A DNA stretch of 64,000 nt from Lingula anatina (lineage: Eukaryota; Brachiopoda; Lingulata; Lingulida; Lingulidae). The stretch's first letter is position 1; the number at the start of each line of letters is the position of its first letter. Location of the stretch: NCBI RefSeq assembly GCF_001039355.2, contig NW_019774803.1, positions 192,508-256,507 of the forward strand, in the 5' to 3' direction. The notes beneath the pieces are model-generated. The model ran no database searches. It was not told the origin of the DNA and saw nothing but the letters and a program-made list of their open reading frames with translations. A program made the position numbers and the translations under genes. Shown one piece after another: positions 10,930 through 23,745 of the stretch.

Positions 10930-12215
10930 CTAAGACTGAAAGCTTGCATATGTGTGTATATCACTGATATTATGATATAGTGCAAGTATGTACTTTTAAA
11001 TAGTGTGTGTGTGTGTGTGAACATGATGTACGTGTGTGTCACCAGTATAGAATTTATGGCAAGTTTGCAAAGGCTCTCTTGAACAGTGTAATTGTAGTGT
11101 GTGTGTGTATCACATGTCTCCTTTACCTTTAGAAGTTCTCCCTCCTCCTCCTCCCCCTCCCCACCACTCACCTATAGTAGTTGCTTAATTATAACTGTGT
11201 TGCAAGTTATATGAAGATATATGCTGGAGCTATGCACTGAATTATATCTTTATGAGTGCAGGAAAAAAATATTGCTCTTTTGAATGTGCTAGAAAATTTT
11301 CATCACCAAAATTGCAATAGAGAAGACTGCCAATTGTGCCTGGAGGTGACTTAAACACATTTAAAATGGTTTTGTAAACATTAAACTGACAAGAAAGATA
11401 GAGAGTGAGATAAAAAGACACAAAAAGGGACAGGGAGATGGGGTACATATTTAATGAAGGTACATGTGCCAGTACTAGTAGAAAGAGGAGGAAAAAAATC
11501 CATTTAGTTGCGTTCGATTAACAGTGAGATCTGTTAATGGCAGAAATCTGGGAAATTAGCAGTACGCAGGTGTCATGGTCAGCATAATTGGATTACTTGA
11601 GCAATTTACACCTAAAAATAAGCTATTTCTCCTGCCAACCCAGTTTTGTTGTCCTGGCTTCCTGCACTTTAGACAAAACATCCGAGAAGGTAATGATTGA
11701 TGCCAGTATCAACAAATTTTCTTGGAATTACCAGAGCTAGTGTCACAAGAGTTGTTTAATTGCAATGAAAATATGATTACTGGGGAAACTCGCCAAGACA
11801 AGGCATAGCATGGGATATCCTTTTGTTAAAAATTTAGTGCTTATAAGACAGCAGCGTTAGGAAACAAATTTTAAGTGTGGGGACTACATATACCCGTTCA
11901 GAAATCTGTAAATGAAAAAATTGACCAAAATTATCCACAGAAAGTTGGACACCAGTTGACTGTGGTCTCTGCCTGTGAGATCTTATTTAAATGACATTTT
12001 ATTTACTTTTGGTTTAAAGAAGTGGCAGCTATAGGACCTCTTAGTCTCCCTGTTTCCCACGCTTATGATTGACATTGTTGAAAAAGGTAAGCCCCCCGCC
12101 CCCCCCCCCTTTCCTATTCCTGCCATTTTCTGTGCGTATTAAGAAATTTATGCTATTGGGTATCTGTTGGCTGCTTCAGAAAATAGATATTTTTAAAGTA
12201 TTATTGTGGTTTATC

Positions 12216-12253
<38 letters not shown>

Positions 12254-13018
12254 AAAGAGAGAGAGAGATTGGAACATTCTAGTGCAGTTCAATTACCTTC
12301 TCCTTGACAAGCCTTGCCTAAGTTTAAGAAAATGCAAATTTCATTAACATTCATTTCTCCAGTTACCAAGTAGAACATGAAACAATGTCTGCCTCTCGTC
12401 TCTAGGGTTTTAGTAGAGTTAGATAAATCAGTGCTGAACTGAATTGCCGTTCCCTCAACGCTGGGGATCAGGTGGTTGTAAGCGAGGAGTTTTCAAAGAG
12501 CTTTGTGTGGCCAATTGATCCAGTGGTTTAAGTAATTGGGGGCAAATCTCTGGGAATCTTAGTTCTATAGTTTTTGTTCCAGGAGGGGTAAATGCTGGTG
12601 AAACTCCTTCTTGGAGGAACAAAAGTTGCATTGATTGAAAAAGAAGGGTTTGTGAAAGTTGAGATGTTCAGTGAAAGAAATCTTACAGTCATTGGGTGAT
12701 AAAGAAAATGAATAATGATACCAGATACTACTATTAGGCAAAGAAAAATAGTTTAAACAAAGGAAACTAAATTTTGTAAATGAAAGTTATCATACTCTTA
12801 GGGATAATTTCTTGTTGTCATTGCATGAGGGGTCGCGTTATTTTTGATTTTCTGGTATTTGTAGCAGCTTATTTTGTTAAAGATCAACTAAAAAGGAGTT
12901 AAAAGCATATCTCTTAGAACATCTTATTTTTTATTTTTCTTAATTTTTATTGGTTTTATATGAGAATTGGGCTGTTTTTATTGATTATCTTAATTGTAAT
13001 TGGTTTTATGTGAGTATC
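10930..13018. other. Intergenic with microsatellites, no gene recognised
   Basis: Contains short (GT)n runs near 11005 and 11098. A (GT)n(GA)n compound repeat lies at 12218-12270. More complex, less AT-rich stretches at about 11510-11660 and 12360-12660 could be conserved non-coding DNA but show no coding pattern. Confidence 0.4.
12218..12270. repeat. (GT)n(GA)n compound microsatellite
   Basis: Alternating GT followed by GA dinucleotides with one AAA interruption. Confidence 0.95.
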
Positions 13019-13019
13019 A

Positions 13020-13298
13020 GAGCCCATTCAGAATACAAGATTTGAGGATCTTCTGATCCATGAATCAAATATGGCGGAACGTACATCATGTAATTCGCTA
13101 ATTGTCTCCTCGCCTCCACACACGCCTCTTTGCAGGGGTCTAGCAATTAAACCTTGGAGCCGTGACTTAATCCATTTAATGGTGCTTGTGGAGGCGGGGA
13201 GACCATCAGCAGATTAGAAGGCTCTTCTTTCATGTAGGGTCTGCCATATTTGATCCATAGATCAGAAAATCCTTGGATCTTCTATTCTGAAAGGGCTC
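13020..13298. mobile_element. Foldback MITE family A, copy 1 (279 bp)
   Basis: Left end GAGCCCATTCAGAATAC and right end TATTCTGAAAGGGCTC are inverted repeats. The repeat continues inward through GATC-rich sequence to AAATATGGCGGA on the left and TCTGCCATATTTGA on the right. The middle contains GCCTCCACACACGC and GTGGAGGCGGGGAG, also facing each other, around a conserved TGCAGGGGTCTAGCAATTAAA core. Non-coding. Related copies are at 17021 and 21172. No clean target-site duplication was found. Confidence 0.8.
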
Positions 13299-15682
13299 TT
13301 AGGCTGTTTTTTACCATGAATCTTGATGTCTTTTAATATTTTTTTTATTTTTATACATCTTGGCAATTGTGACTTTAAAAAAAGTACTATTATTATTATT
13401 TTTTTTTTAAATAGAAAAATGTTGGCATCCACTGGTGTAGTTGACACAAAGATGACCTAAACTGGTTTGGGCTTTAAGTGCATCACAACGCCAAATATAT
13501 TTACAGTACTAATGTAGTGGTTTATTCGTTTTGCTTTGGAGATAAAATGATAAGAGGAGCCATTGGATTAATCAATGTATAAGCTGTAGTATATCAATTA
13601 TAATGAATGTCATTCCTTTAATTTACCTGCCACATTTCTATGTAGCTTAATTAAGTCTTGTTCATGGACATACCTCAGTGTTGAGTATTGCACTTTTTTC
13701 ATTTTTTAATTTATTTCAGATTTAATTTTATGTCTCTTATAAACAAGCAGGCCTCTAGCACATTACTGTTACTGGAGTACTTCTTGGTAGGAGAGTACCC
13801 CATGAAATGAGTGTTGCAGGTCAATACTCGATCCAGCTTACCTGCAGCAACATTTTGAAGGAGTAGTGCCGTAACACAATCTGGTCTGTAAGGGAGGAGA
13901 TAAAATTAACATTTTACAGATCGATATATTTCTTTAGTATTCAAAAAAAAAAGAAGAAGGGAAAAAAATACTCTCTCTTTTTACTATTCTGGAAAAATAA
14001 AAGAATTACACATGACCCTGTTATGTAGTTCTTTATTCCAAAGGCTACTTTAGCTGGAAAAAGAAGAAACGTTTCTCTGTCTATTAATCAAATTCTTAGA
14101 TATCAGCCTTGGCCTCTTTAAATCACATCTTTTAAATAAGATCTAGTGTCACTACCTCATGAAGATTTATTTCTGAAAATTGAAATGTTCATTAAGCTCC
14201 AATGTCAAGCTCATTATATCTGACACCAATAGTTTTGTCCCTGGTGTTTGTCTCCACGTACCATTTCTAAGTGAATTTCCATGCCAGAACAGTTTGTATT
14301 ATTCTGTATTGGGGATAGAATTGAAATAAAACATAGCCAGGAAACAGGATTAGATATGTTTTGACCAGGAAAATGAAATTCTGAATGTCAAGACTGTTCA
14401 TTCATATTTTAGGCCTTAATTTTTTTTCGTCATAAGCCCAGAACCTGGGTATAAGTGATTTCAGGACGAGAAAAGCAAATCAATGAAAATTGAATCCAGC
14501 ACAGCCATCCAGCCTGCAGAATAAATGTGGAGGGCAGGTGTTCAGAGATAATGGAGCTATCTTGCCAATACAGGCCCAATCCCAGGGGAATGGACACAGC
14601 TAATTTGCCATGGGATTTCATTAACTGCACAGAACAACTTTGCAGATGTTGTCACTTCTGTGATAACTTCACTAGCAGTAAGAGTAGAGGGGAGGGGAGA
14701 TACAAGCTGTCTTTGGAAATTTTCACTTGAGTTCCAGTTTTTGCAACTTGACTACAGTGACAGTCAAGTGAATATTCTTGGTGCAAGGGATGAAGAGGAG
14801 TGCAGATTGATTGGGTTGATTCACATAGTCACCCAAAGAACTTTTACTTTAATTGACAGCAGTTTTTTTTTTTTTTTTACCCAAGTTAATACCACACTGC
14901 ACTGTGAAGCCAGCATGGAAAAACAATGAATCGAACGGAATAAAGTTTAATTTCTTGAACTGTTTGAGCCTCGTGTATTGAAAATGACTCTAATGTGGTT
15001 CAAAACTGTTCCCCTTTTTGGCCAGTGTGAATGCGGCTTTTATTAAGCTCAAGGCCCAAATATCATAGTTATGCTTAGTTATTGGATTTCATTTCTGGAA
15101 CAGTATGTATTAATATAACAACATTTAGGGCATTTGGACAGTCTCTGTTTTGTACATGATTAGCAGGATGATATATTTCACCACAAGCCTTTAATTAATT
15201 TAAAGAGATACTAAACCACTCCCCTCCATGCCAACTTTCTTTGATGACGTGTGCAAAGAAAAAAATGTAAATGAAAATGAATATATAACAAAAGTAGACA
15301 AAGCCAAGCAATTTTCCATCCCTGTGCTCTGCCTGTCAGTTATAGTCAATTTGTCTGTTATTTTATATTGGCCAAGAGCTTGCTTTATTCAGCAATATTT
15401 ACTTCCACCCCCCCCCCCAACCCCACCCGAAAAAAAAAAATAGATTTGCCAGTTCTTGGTTGCATTTTTGTGGTACTTGTAACTTGTATGATTAGGCGGA
15501 GTTGAAGCATCATCTTGGAATATGTCATGGTCAGTCCTCAATTAAGACAGACTGTTAATGGGGTTGAACAGATGTATCTTTATGTTAATTAAGATAAGGT
15601 TAAACAGATAAAGACTTGGCAAATGTGAGAAAGAATTGTCTGTGTAATACAGATACCGATAGGGGCTCCTCCCTAATGTCAA

Positions 15683-15684
15683 TT

Positions 15685-15731
<47 letters not shown>

Positions 15732-15732
15732 T
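15683..15732. repeat. (TTTA)n microsatellite
   Basis: About twelve TTTA units. Confidence 0.95.
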
Positions 15733-15925
15733 GTAAATGTGTTTTAATGTATTCATATATTATTCACTTAAGTATCTTGTATTGAATTATATAAGTTGTA
15801 TTTTGTGACTATATAACAAAAACAGATTTATGTAGTTTTTAAAAGATATTTGATTGAAAAATTGAGATAACCATACATTTAATTATTAGAAGGGTGATGG
15901 ATGTTTACTTTTGATTTGTTCCAGA

Positions 15926-15955
15926 TTTTTATTTATTTATTTATTTATTTATTTT
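15926..15955. repeat. (TTTA)n microsatellite, second tract
   Basis: About six TTTA units, 200 bp downstream of a longer tract of the same unit. Confidence 0.9.
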
Positions 15956-16236
15956 ATGAAATATCCATTACTTCTAGTTGCTTGCCAACATCATTTTCAT
16001 TAATTTTTGCATATTATATGCTTTTATTGTTTTTTATTTCAATTTAATTGATATATATATATATATGATAATATTTAATTCACAGCTGTAGAGCATTTAT
16101 TACAGACAGTTGTATTTCTGTTCGTAAGTTGTAAAGCATAAATAGTGATGCGTCTATGTAACATATGAATAAAAGGTAATAACCCATTTAACAAATATGG
16201 CATCTTCATCTGTTACAACGTCTGCTGCATGATCTG

Positions 16237-16265
16237 TCACATGACCTATCATGTGATGTGATTGG
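16237..16265. promoter_or_regulatory. Inverted pair of TCACATGA M-box motifs plus reverse CCAAT
   Basis: TCACATGA (16237-16244) and its exact reverse complement TCATGTGA (16249-16256) are separated by four bases; ATTGG follows at 16261. TCAYRTGA is the known target of MITF/TFE-type bHLH-zip factors. Function here is inferred only from the motif arrangement. Confidence 0.3.
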
Positions 16266-16518
16266 CCACTCTGCAACCTGTCCATCTGCCGTATGTGAAT
16301 TCTTGATAAATGTCTGTCTGGGTTCACTCATATTTAAATACTATTTTCAACAACCAGTCAATTAAGCCTTATAGGTTTTATCCATATTATTGGCAGACAC
16401 TAAAAAAATTTTTTTTGAATATGTAAAACGATGGATCAGACAGCTTTTAAAAATAAAAGTCTGTCCTTATTTGCACTCCCAGTCACAGCCTGAACAAAAT
16501 ATTGGAGGTGTGACCATG

Positions 16519-16579
16519 CATGTGCAACATGTGCACCAAAATGGTGGGCAGTCGCACGCCATCTGTCATGTTGCACATG
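16519..16579. repeat. 13-bp perfect inverted repeat, small hairpin
   Basis: CATGTGCAACATG (16519-16531) and CATGTTGCACATG (16567-16579) are exact reverse complements. The spacer contains a near-palindrome CACCAAAATGGTG. Confidence 0.8.
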
Positions 16580-17020
16580 TTGGCAAGGTGTAATTATTGC
16601 AGCAAGAAGTGACAGCATTACAAGTTATGCTGCGCTTTGGTCAGCTGTGGCCTTTGACCTTTGAGGGTTGTGGGAAAAGTAAGCACGAATACTACTGATG
16701 CATTCTTCAAATTAATTTGAGCATTTTTGCGTCAGGTTGCAGATTTTCAAAATTCAGCTAACCTTTTAAATGAATTTTAACAAAGCAACAGATTGCACTA
16801 GATAATTTTGGTTTTATGGATTTATAGCTGTTGATGTGGTGGGAACATTTAAAAGAAAATTAGTAAAAAGAAAAGATAAAATCAATGCATTGAAGTTGTT
16901 TATGGTAATTTTTTTTTTCATCAAGAAATGATATAACTTGAATATAATGTCATGTTGCTAAAATTTAAAAGACATAAAATTCCAAGATTTTGTATAAAGG
17001 CTTTATTCTAATGGCAATCA

Positions 17021-17277
17021 GGCACTTTCAGAACAAGTTGATCCTAACAGATCAGAGAATCAAATATGGCTGACCAACTTAAAAACAATGCTGCCTAATC
17101 CCCTAATGGACTTCCCACAACATGCATGTATCGAAACACCACACGTGCCATCCCTGTCGTGGCCTAGCAATTGAATCTAGGAGCCATTTTAATTTAGCTT
17201 TTTAGCTAGGCCCCTGCAGGAATTGTGCGTTGGTAGGTGGGGAGACCATCCACGGATCAGCTTGTTCTGAAAAGGCC
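17021..17277. mobile_element. Foldback MITE family A, copy 3 (diverged, 257 bp)
   Basis: Left GGCACTTTCAGAACAAG and right CTTGTTCTGAAAAGGCC are inverted. AATATGGCTGACC and the core GGCCTAGCAATTGAATC link it to the copies at 13020 and 21172. The GGAGACCATC segment near the right end is shared with copy 1. This copy has lost the right-arm CCATATTTGA motif. Confidence 0.7.
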
Positions 17278-17287
17278 ATTAGTTTAA

Positions 17288-17456
17288 GACCCCATTCCCA
17301 CAGATTTTAGATCGATCTATCCCTGTGGGGAGTCTCACTAGATTATTGTCAGCTTAGCCAGCTTAAATGTCTGTCCCGCCTACTAAAAGCTGTAAGGGGG
17401 TAATTAACTACAGTGCGCGCTCAGCTGCCAGCAATTAAGCGTGAACCCCCAGGGAG
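17288..17456. mobile_element. Foldback MITE family B, partial copy
   Basis: Follows TAA at 17285-17287. The segment GACCCCATTCCCACA, ATCGATCTATC, AGTCTCACTA and CAGCTTAAATGTCTGTC runs in the same order and spacing as the element at 47245, to about 17412. The right arm is mostly missing, although GTGAACCCCCAGG near 17440 may be its decayed terminus. It sits 10 bp from the end of a family A copy. Confidence 0.65.
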
Positions 17457-20400
17457 TTAGGTGTTAATATTAATATTAATATTCAAAAATTAGATAAGTA
17501 ATCTCAAATTATGTCATTATAATTAGTTCACTTAAATATTCTAAAAAATATTCTCCAGAACTTATCACATCAGTTGTTTGAAAAGGCTCATTTATTTATT
17601 TATTTATATTGGGGGGGGGGGGGGTAAGATTAAGATTTTATTGTTACAATTAATTTATTTTATGTTACTGCCATTGATTTTACTTGTATATTATACAAGT
17701 GGAAGAAAAGATGTCAGAATTAAACTGACAGAGTTCAGTGAAATTTTAATAAATTTCAAATTGAATTTTTTCCTTTTGTATGCTATTTAATACTGGGCAC
17801 TTTCCACCACTAAAATGACAGATTTTTGTCTTTTTATGCCATAGAATTTTACTTTCAGCTTTTGACAGATGAGAGCAAAGAAGGTTGTGGAAAATTTATT
17901 TTGGCATACATCTGTTTTTTTTTTTTGTTTTTTTTTTAATTGAAAGCTGTTTTTTCTTCTGGTTCTAGGCAATTTCTTTTGGAGCTTTGACAGATGAAAG
18001 AAGAGGAGACTTCAGAAACTTATCTCAGGGGTTCAGGTAATGTCAGAGGTGTCATAGAGCATATTGTCCTACTTACCTTGTCATGATCGCATGCAACATT
18101 GATGCAATCTTTAAAGATGTTTGTGACTATAGATTTACGCTTTCTTTGTTTTCTGAGGTATTAGCTTCTATTTTGAAAAACAGTGACGTCTGATTGCTCA
18201 AATTTTCATGGATAAATAGAGACTTGACTTTCAAGATTGCTTTGTTTTCTGAGGCATTTGATTCAGTTTTGAAAGCAAAGATGGCTATTTGATCATGCAT
18301 TGTATCTTATGATAGTCATCTTCTTATCATGACATTTATCATGCTGAAAATGTTGAAAGAGCAGAAATAATTGTGAAAGAACAGAAAAAGGAATCCTATA
18401 TCATCAGCTGGGAGTCTTGGTAAAAAGGGGGTGGCAAAGAGTATCAGCTTGACTGATGAAAATTCAGTTTCAATCCCACTACTTAGAAAATAGACAGCTT
18501 TGTGGATTGTTTAGAAATTGGAAGTTACTATTGATCACAACATAATCACTATGAACATATTTTTAACTATGTTACTTTAAAGTTAAATATTAAAATATTA
18601 ACAAAAATACATTTTTGCTGAAGATATGAAATGTCTTTCTCCTTTCTTTCACAGAGTTGTTTTAATAAAATACTGTAAATTGTTAAAAATAAAAGATTTT
18701 AAACCAACCAAATAAACAAGTCAACAAAATTTAGGGACTTGACTTTCACATTACATGTACAGTTTTGATTCTGTTTTATTTAAAATTTGTCTTCTGATCT
18801 GTATAATGTTAATTTAAACTCTTACTCCACAGACTGCTTTTTTTATCATGAAATCAAAATCTGGCATTTGAGGCACCTGTGGAAGTTTGTTCTCAATGAA
18901 TGCACACATTATGAAGACAAATCCCTCGATCCTCACCAGAATTTGTTAATCTTTTTATACCATAACCCACAAATACATTGTTGTTTTTCAATTGGTTTAT
19001 CCATTTTGCCCATCTAGTGGCCACACCCTTTGACTTGCAGTGAAATACATGACACTTGGTCTACTTGCATGTAAAGATGGACTTGTCATTATGACAATTA
19101 TACAATACAGGATATATACATGTAACTTGGATATATACAATCTTGATAGAGTCTGGGTTAATCTATGAAAAGCATATATAAATGTATTGAAATTTAGAGC
19201 TCAAGCTTTAAGAATTATAAACTTTTAAGTGGCTTTGGATAGGACATGCTATTGTGAAAAATGGAATATTGCTGAAATTTTAGGAAAAATTCCTTCTCCT
19301 CTTTTTTTCTATATAAAGGTCAAGTTCACGTAAAATGCTTTGAATCATGCTTTGTAGGACAGGTCGCGAAGGCTCTCCAACTTCTGGCACCATTACGTAT
19401 GATGTGCCACTGCATTGTCAATGACAATCTAAGTCTCATATCAAAAGACAGGACCTCTGAATTGCTGTGCAGGGTTACTGGGAAGAAATGTCATTCTTGA
19501 TTACAGATGACATCTGCTTACTTACGATTGTGCTTACATGACCACCGCGACAGCTTGATTTCAAATAATTGCTCATTATATTTGACATGAATTAAACACA
19601 GAGGCAGATTGCAAGTTGTGTGGCATTTGCATGACTTGGTGTTTGACATTTTGGTAGACATTTCTCATCTTTTTATAGTTTTTTTATTTTTTTTTTTTAC
19701 TTTTGTTGTGTAAGTTTGACTTTCAGTTTTTTTTTCTATTAACTTTCTCTCCTGAAAAACCTAATGCTGGGAAACCAAATGTGGAACTTAGTAATAAAAG
19801 AATTAATCATATTTCACACATTTTCTTGTTTTGGATTAGAACTTGCCTTTTAATTCTAATTAACAATCAGCTAAATTTTGATCACGTTTGTTACTTTTCC
19901 ATTTATGGAGTGTCAACTTCAGCTAATTCAATTCTTCAAAGCAATTTTCCATATTTATTCAAGACACTGCGTCTGAACGAGTTTTACCCAAATTTGAGTC
20001 ATCCTATTATCTCATCCAATAGCTAAGCCCCTGATTTTGATTTTTTTTTCAAGTAAATAAGATCAAATACTTTTAACATGTAACATGGTATTAGGATTTT
20101 ATCCATGATGATAATCAAACAATAGCACAGATGATGTCCATGTGAGATTTATCTTGTGGTTTTAGCACTGGGAAGGTTGTCTGGTAGAATTTTTGATGTC
20201 AGAGCAAGACAAACAAGAGTAAAACGACATTGGCCAAGAATGGGNNNNNNNNNNNNNNNNNNNNNNNNNTAAAAAAATTTCCTCACTTAGCTTGAACTAA
20301 ATATAAAACAATAGACGATGAGAATTTTACGACTTTAGATGGGATGGGAGGTTTGCTTGGTTTCGTCCCATCACCCTTCCTTTTTTTTTTTTAAGAGGTG

Positions 20401-21171
20401 GGGGGGGGGGGGGGGGGGGATCTCAGAGGCTATGGAAGGAGCATGTACACTTCTGCTGTTCCCCAAACCTGGATCTACCACTGTGTTGTAAATCTATACA
20501 CAAGAGAGAGGAATACAAAAGTTCATTTTATTTATATCAGTTGTCACTGATTAGAGTGTGATTTTGTAAAACAGTTGATAATTACACCTTGAATGTGTAA
20601 TGATTATTAAAGGATTTATATATATACCAGAAAAAAATATATTTAACAAAAGAGTACCCATTGAGTCTTGCAGTTCAAAGGCAAATTTAATTCAAATTTC
20701 AACGTTGTCTCAGTGAAATAGATTTTGAAAATGAATTGTGTTTTGTTTAACAAAAATACTGATAAAACACATAAGGCTGTAGAAAACCACAGACTGACTA
20801 TCAAGTTGTAGAAATCCCATCTTATTATTTTTTTTACTCTGGCCTGGCATTTGCCTCTCAGGAGCTCAAAGCAATAATACCCTTGCTCAGGTGGTACTCA
20901 AAAGCACTAGAGCCAACATGCGAGGAAGAAATATTTTATTTCATAAAATGGAAATTTCTTGGAAATCCTCCTATGCCTGAAATCAGGCATGTTCTGTGGT
21001 TTTCTAGAAAAATGAGATTAATTGTAAAGAAGAAAAAAGCCATATCGTTTTAAAGTTTGTACTTATATAAACATGCAGTACTGGTATTTACAGACTTAAC
21101 AGGACAAAGTGTAAGATTTCAAACACATATTGATCAGTACATAGATCATTTCTTGTCAAACTTATCTAAGA
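17457..21171. other. Intergenic, no gene recognised; contains gap
   Basis: AT-rich, with poly-G runs at 17611-17624 and 20400-20419 and a 25-base N gap at 20245-20269. Two loosely similar blocks around TTTGTTTTCTGAGG lie near 18146 and 18242. No supported coding sequence. Confidence 0.4.
20245..20269. other. 25-base assembly gap
   Basis: Run of N. The flanks do not resemble each other. Confidence 0.98.
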
Positions 21172-21470
21172 GGTTATTCAGAATAAAAGATCCAAGTATC
21201 AACTGGTCCAAGACTCAAATATGGCGGACCCTTCATGAAAGGAAGACCGCTTAATCCTGTAATGGTCTTTCCGCCTCTCTCACGGCTCCCCACGCGTCGA
21301 CGTTGCAGGGGCACAGTAATTAAATCTTGGCTCCATTTGACCAGATATGTGGGCAAGCGTGTGAGAGGCGGAGAGACCTTTACAGGATTAAGTGGTCTTC
21401 TTTTCATATAAGGTCTGCCATATTTGAGCCTTAGACCAGTTGATACTCGGATCTACTATTCTGAATGGCC
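21172..21470. mobile_element. Foldback MITE family A, copy 2 (299 bp)
   Basis: Left TTATTCAGAATAAAAGATCC and right GGATCTACTATTCTGAATGGCC are inverted. CAAATATGGCGGACC and GTCTGCCATATTTGAG face each other, as do ATCCTGTAATGGTCTTTCCG and the GAGACCTTTACAGGAT segment. The centre TTGCAGGGGCACAGTAATTA matches the core of the 13020 copy. The arms are long and well preserved, so the whole element can fold into one stem. Confidence 0.85.
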
Positions 21471-23550
21471 CCCAAGGACAAGTAATCCTTTCTGATAATC
21501 TTTTAGCAGATAAATGCTGTGGTTAAATGTCATCAAAAATTATCTAATTAATTGATGACCTCCTGATGAACATACAATTGTCAGCCATCTTGACACATTT
21601 TTGAATTGTTTGCAACCTGGTAGTCAGCAAGATGGAATTCGAAATGCTCACGCTTGGGCACTGGTTAAGGGCTTTTTAATTTTCCCATTTTGTACAAAGT
21701 TATGGTGAGTTTCAGAAAAGGAGGATCAATGGCTGATTAGTAGGGGAAAATACATTTTACCCCAGGACAATTAATTAAGTATGAGTTTTTTGATGGAAAA
21801 TCTTACACTTTGCATCTTTAATTCATCTTTAACTCTTCCATTCGATCAACAGAGGGATTATTTTTCTGCTGAAGTGATAAATCAGAAAGTCTTTAGAATC
21901 AAATGAAATCTCATCTTTGTTTCTATTTTTCCTGACTGTTTTTTTGTTTTGTGCTTGTCTTTCGCGCAGAGAGTTTATTGACATATTAATTTGTAGACAA
22001 CCAGTTTTGATCAACCTTTCACAACTTTTTACTTAACCCCTAATCCAGAATTTGCCGTTTTTGCTCCTTCTTCGCAAGCCCTTTTGACCCTCTTAGTGTT
22101 CAAATTTGGCTTCCGTTTTACAATCTTCCTCTCTTTTACTGTCACCTGGGGAAATCAGCAAGAAACAATTGTTCTGGGTCGAAATAGACAAGCAGTCCGA
22201 TCCTAATGTGTTTTAGTGAAATTTACAAGGGAAGTGAGAGGGGTAATTTGCAGTACTGGCAAGATTTGACTAATTTCATCACTATTGGGACCAGGGTATG
22301 CTGGGAATATAGATTTGAGAATAATAGTTAACTGGGCTCGCAATGCCAAGCCCCAGCGGTGCATTAACGCTACTGGGAGCAGGTGTGAGGAAGAAATTGG
22401 TTCATTTTAACTGCAAATTTGGAGTTGACTCAGCATGGAGATTCCATTACTGAATCAATAAGGCGATCAAGTTGGAATACGGCCCAGATTGACACTTTTT
22501 GTCAGCAAGACCCTGGTGGCCAAACTATGGTCATTTCAGAAAAAAATGCAGATTTTTTATCTGATTTGCAGTTGTCTGAGTTACTTTTCTGTATGAGACA
22601 ACTCTTTAAAGACAGAATCATATTCTTGATCAAAAAAGTGGTGCAATGCATTTTCACAAATTTTTCATTAGCCTAGGTACATAATTAGCTAGCCATTACA
22701 ATATTTGCTTGTTTAGGACTAGCTATTTTTACAATCACGGTGTACCTTTTTTTTTGTTTTTTGAACAAAATTAAAATACAAATACCATATATTTTAAAAG
22801 GGCCACATAATGATATTGTGGTGTGGTTAATTATGAAATATTTTTTGCAAGTATACCTGTCTACTCATTTTTTTTTTTTTTTTTTTATCCAGCAATACAT
22901 GCAGAGGCCACAATTTTAGAGATTTTTGTTTCATTGTTAACAATTTTTGGTTTACTTTTTTAGGATTTCAAAGAGCAGTCAGACATCTGCCAGTTGTTTT
23001 GCTTACAAAAAGTCAATCTCTGAGCACATGGTATTAAAATAATAAGATATGATGTCTTTTAAATATGTGCATTTTGAGCACTTTACAAGAATTAAATTCA
23101 TCAGGTTAGACAATATAACACTACCTTTACTATGACGTCACTTCCCATTGCCCTTATGTATATATCTCTCATATTATATAATGATTATGAAATTACCTTA
23201 GTCTCATAAGCTGGAATAGACATTGCAAATATTAATGGAGACTAGACTTTGCCATCAGTTGAGGAACAGTATATATGTCTGACTGAAAATGTTTTAATAA
23301 ATATATATATAACTTTTTTTTTTCAATTAAATAATTAATGAGAAAGTGTAATGGGAGCCAGTTTGTTCAAGGCCTCTGATTTACCTAAACAAGCAACAAT
23401 GCACAGTTTCCACACGCATATACATCTAAATATTAAGTAACTGAAAGTAAAGTACTAAATACACTGCTGAGTAATTATATTGAAGGTGAGGAAAATGAAA
23501 TAGCAATTTCTTCCTTAATGACAAAAAGTCATAATTTACATAAATCATGC

Positions 23551-23745
23551 CTTTAGCTGTAGCCAGCAGTTTCATAGTGGGTTGCTTTTTTGAAAGTTCG
23601 ATCTTTTGGGAGCAGCCCTTTATTCTGAGAGTCCCCCATTTCAAGGGTCTGCTTTTCCGAAAACTAAAGGAGCCTTGATCTGAAATTTGCCACAATTCTA
23701 AAAGGTCAACTTTTTTGATGGGTTAGGGATCTGCTATTTTGAAGG
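23551..23745. repeat. Decayed interspersed repeat related to the 10764 element
   Basis: TAGCCAGCAGTTTCATAG matches TAGCCAGCAATTTCACAG near 10777, followed in both by G-rich and TTTT/GATC-like blocks. Several short boxes (TGCTTTTTTGAAAG, TCTGCTTTTCCGAAAA, TGCTATTTTGAAGG) repeat inside. The right terminus is not recognisable. Confidence 0.35.

Larger units (their letters stand above)
13300..17020. other. Intergenic, no gene recognised
   Basis: AT-rich, with (TTTA)n repeats at 15683 and 15926 and the dyads listed separately at 16237 and 16519. The stretch 14440-14760 is more complex and less AT-rich, with overlapping short frames on both strands but no splice-flanked exon; it may be a conserved non-coding block. 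Confidence 0.4.

Noticed and set aside
12520-12600. Possible tRNA-derived SINE head (GATCCAGTGGTTTAAG)
   Set aside because: The resemblance to a box A is weak and there is no acceptable box B or A-rich tail.
14430-14929. Overlapping frames on both strands in a less AT-rich block
   Set aside because: No splice sites fit, no domain is recognisable, and openness on both strands suggests composition or non-coding constraint.
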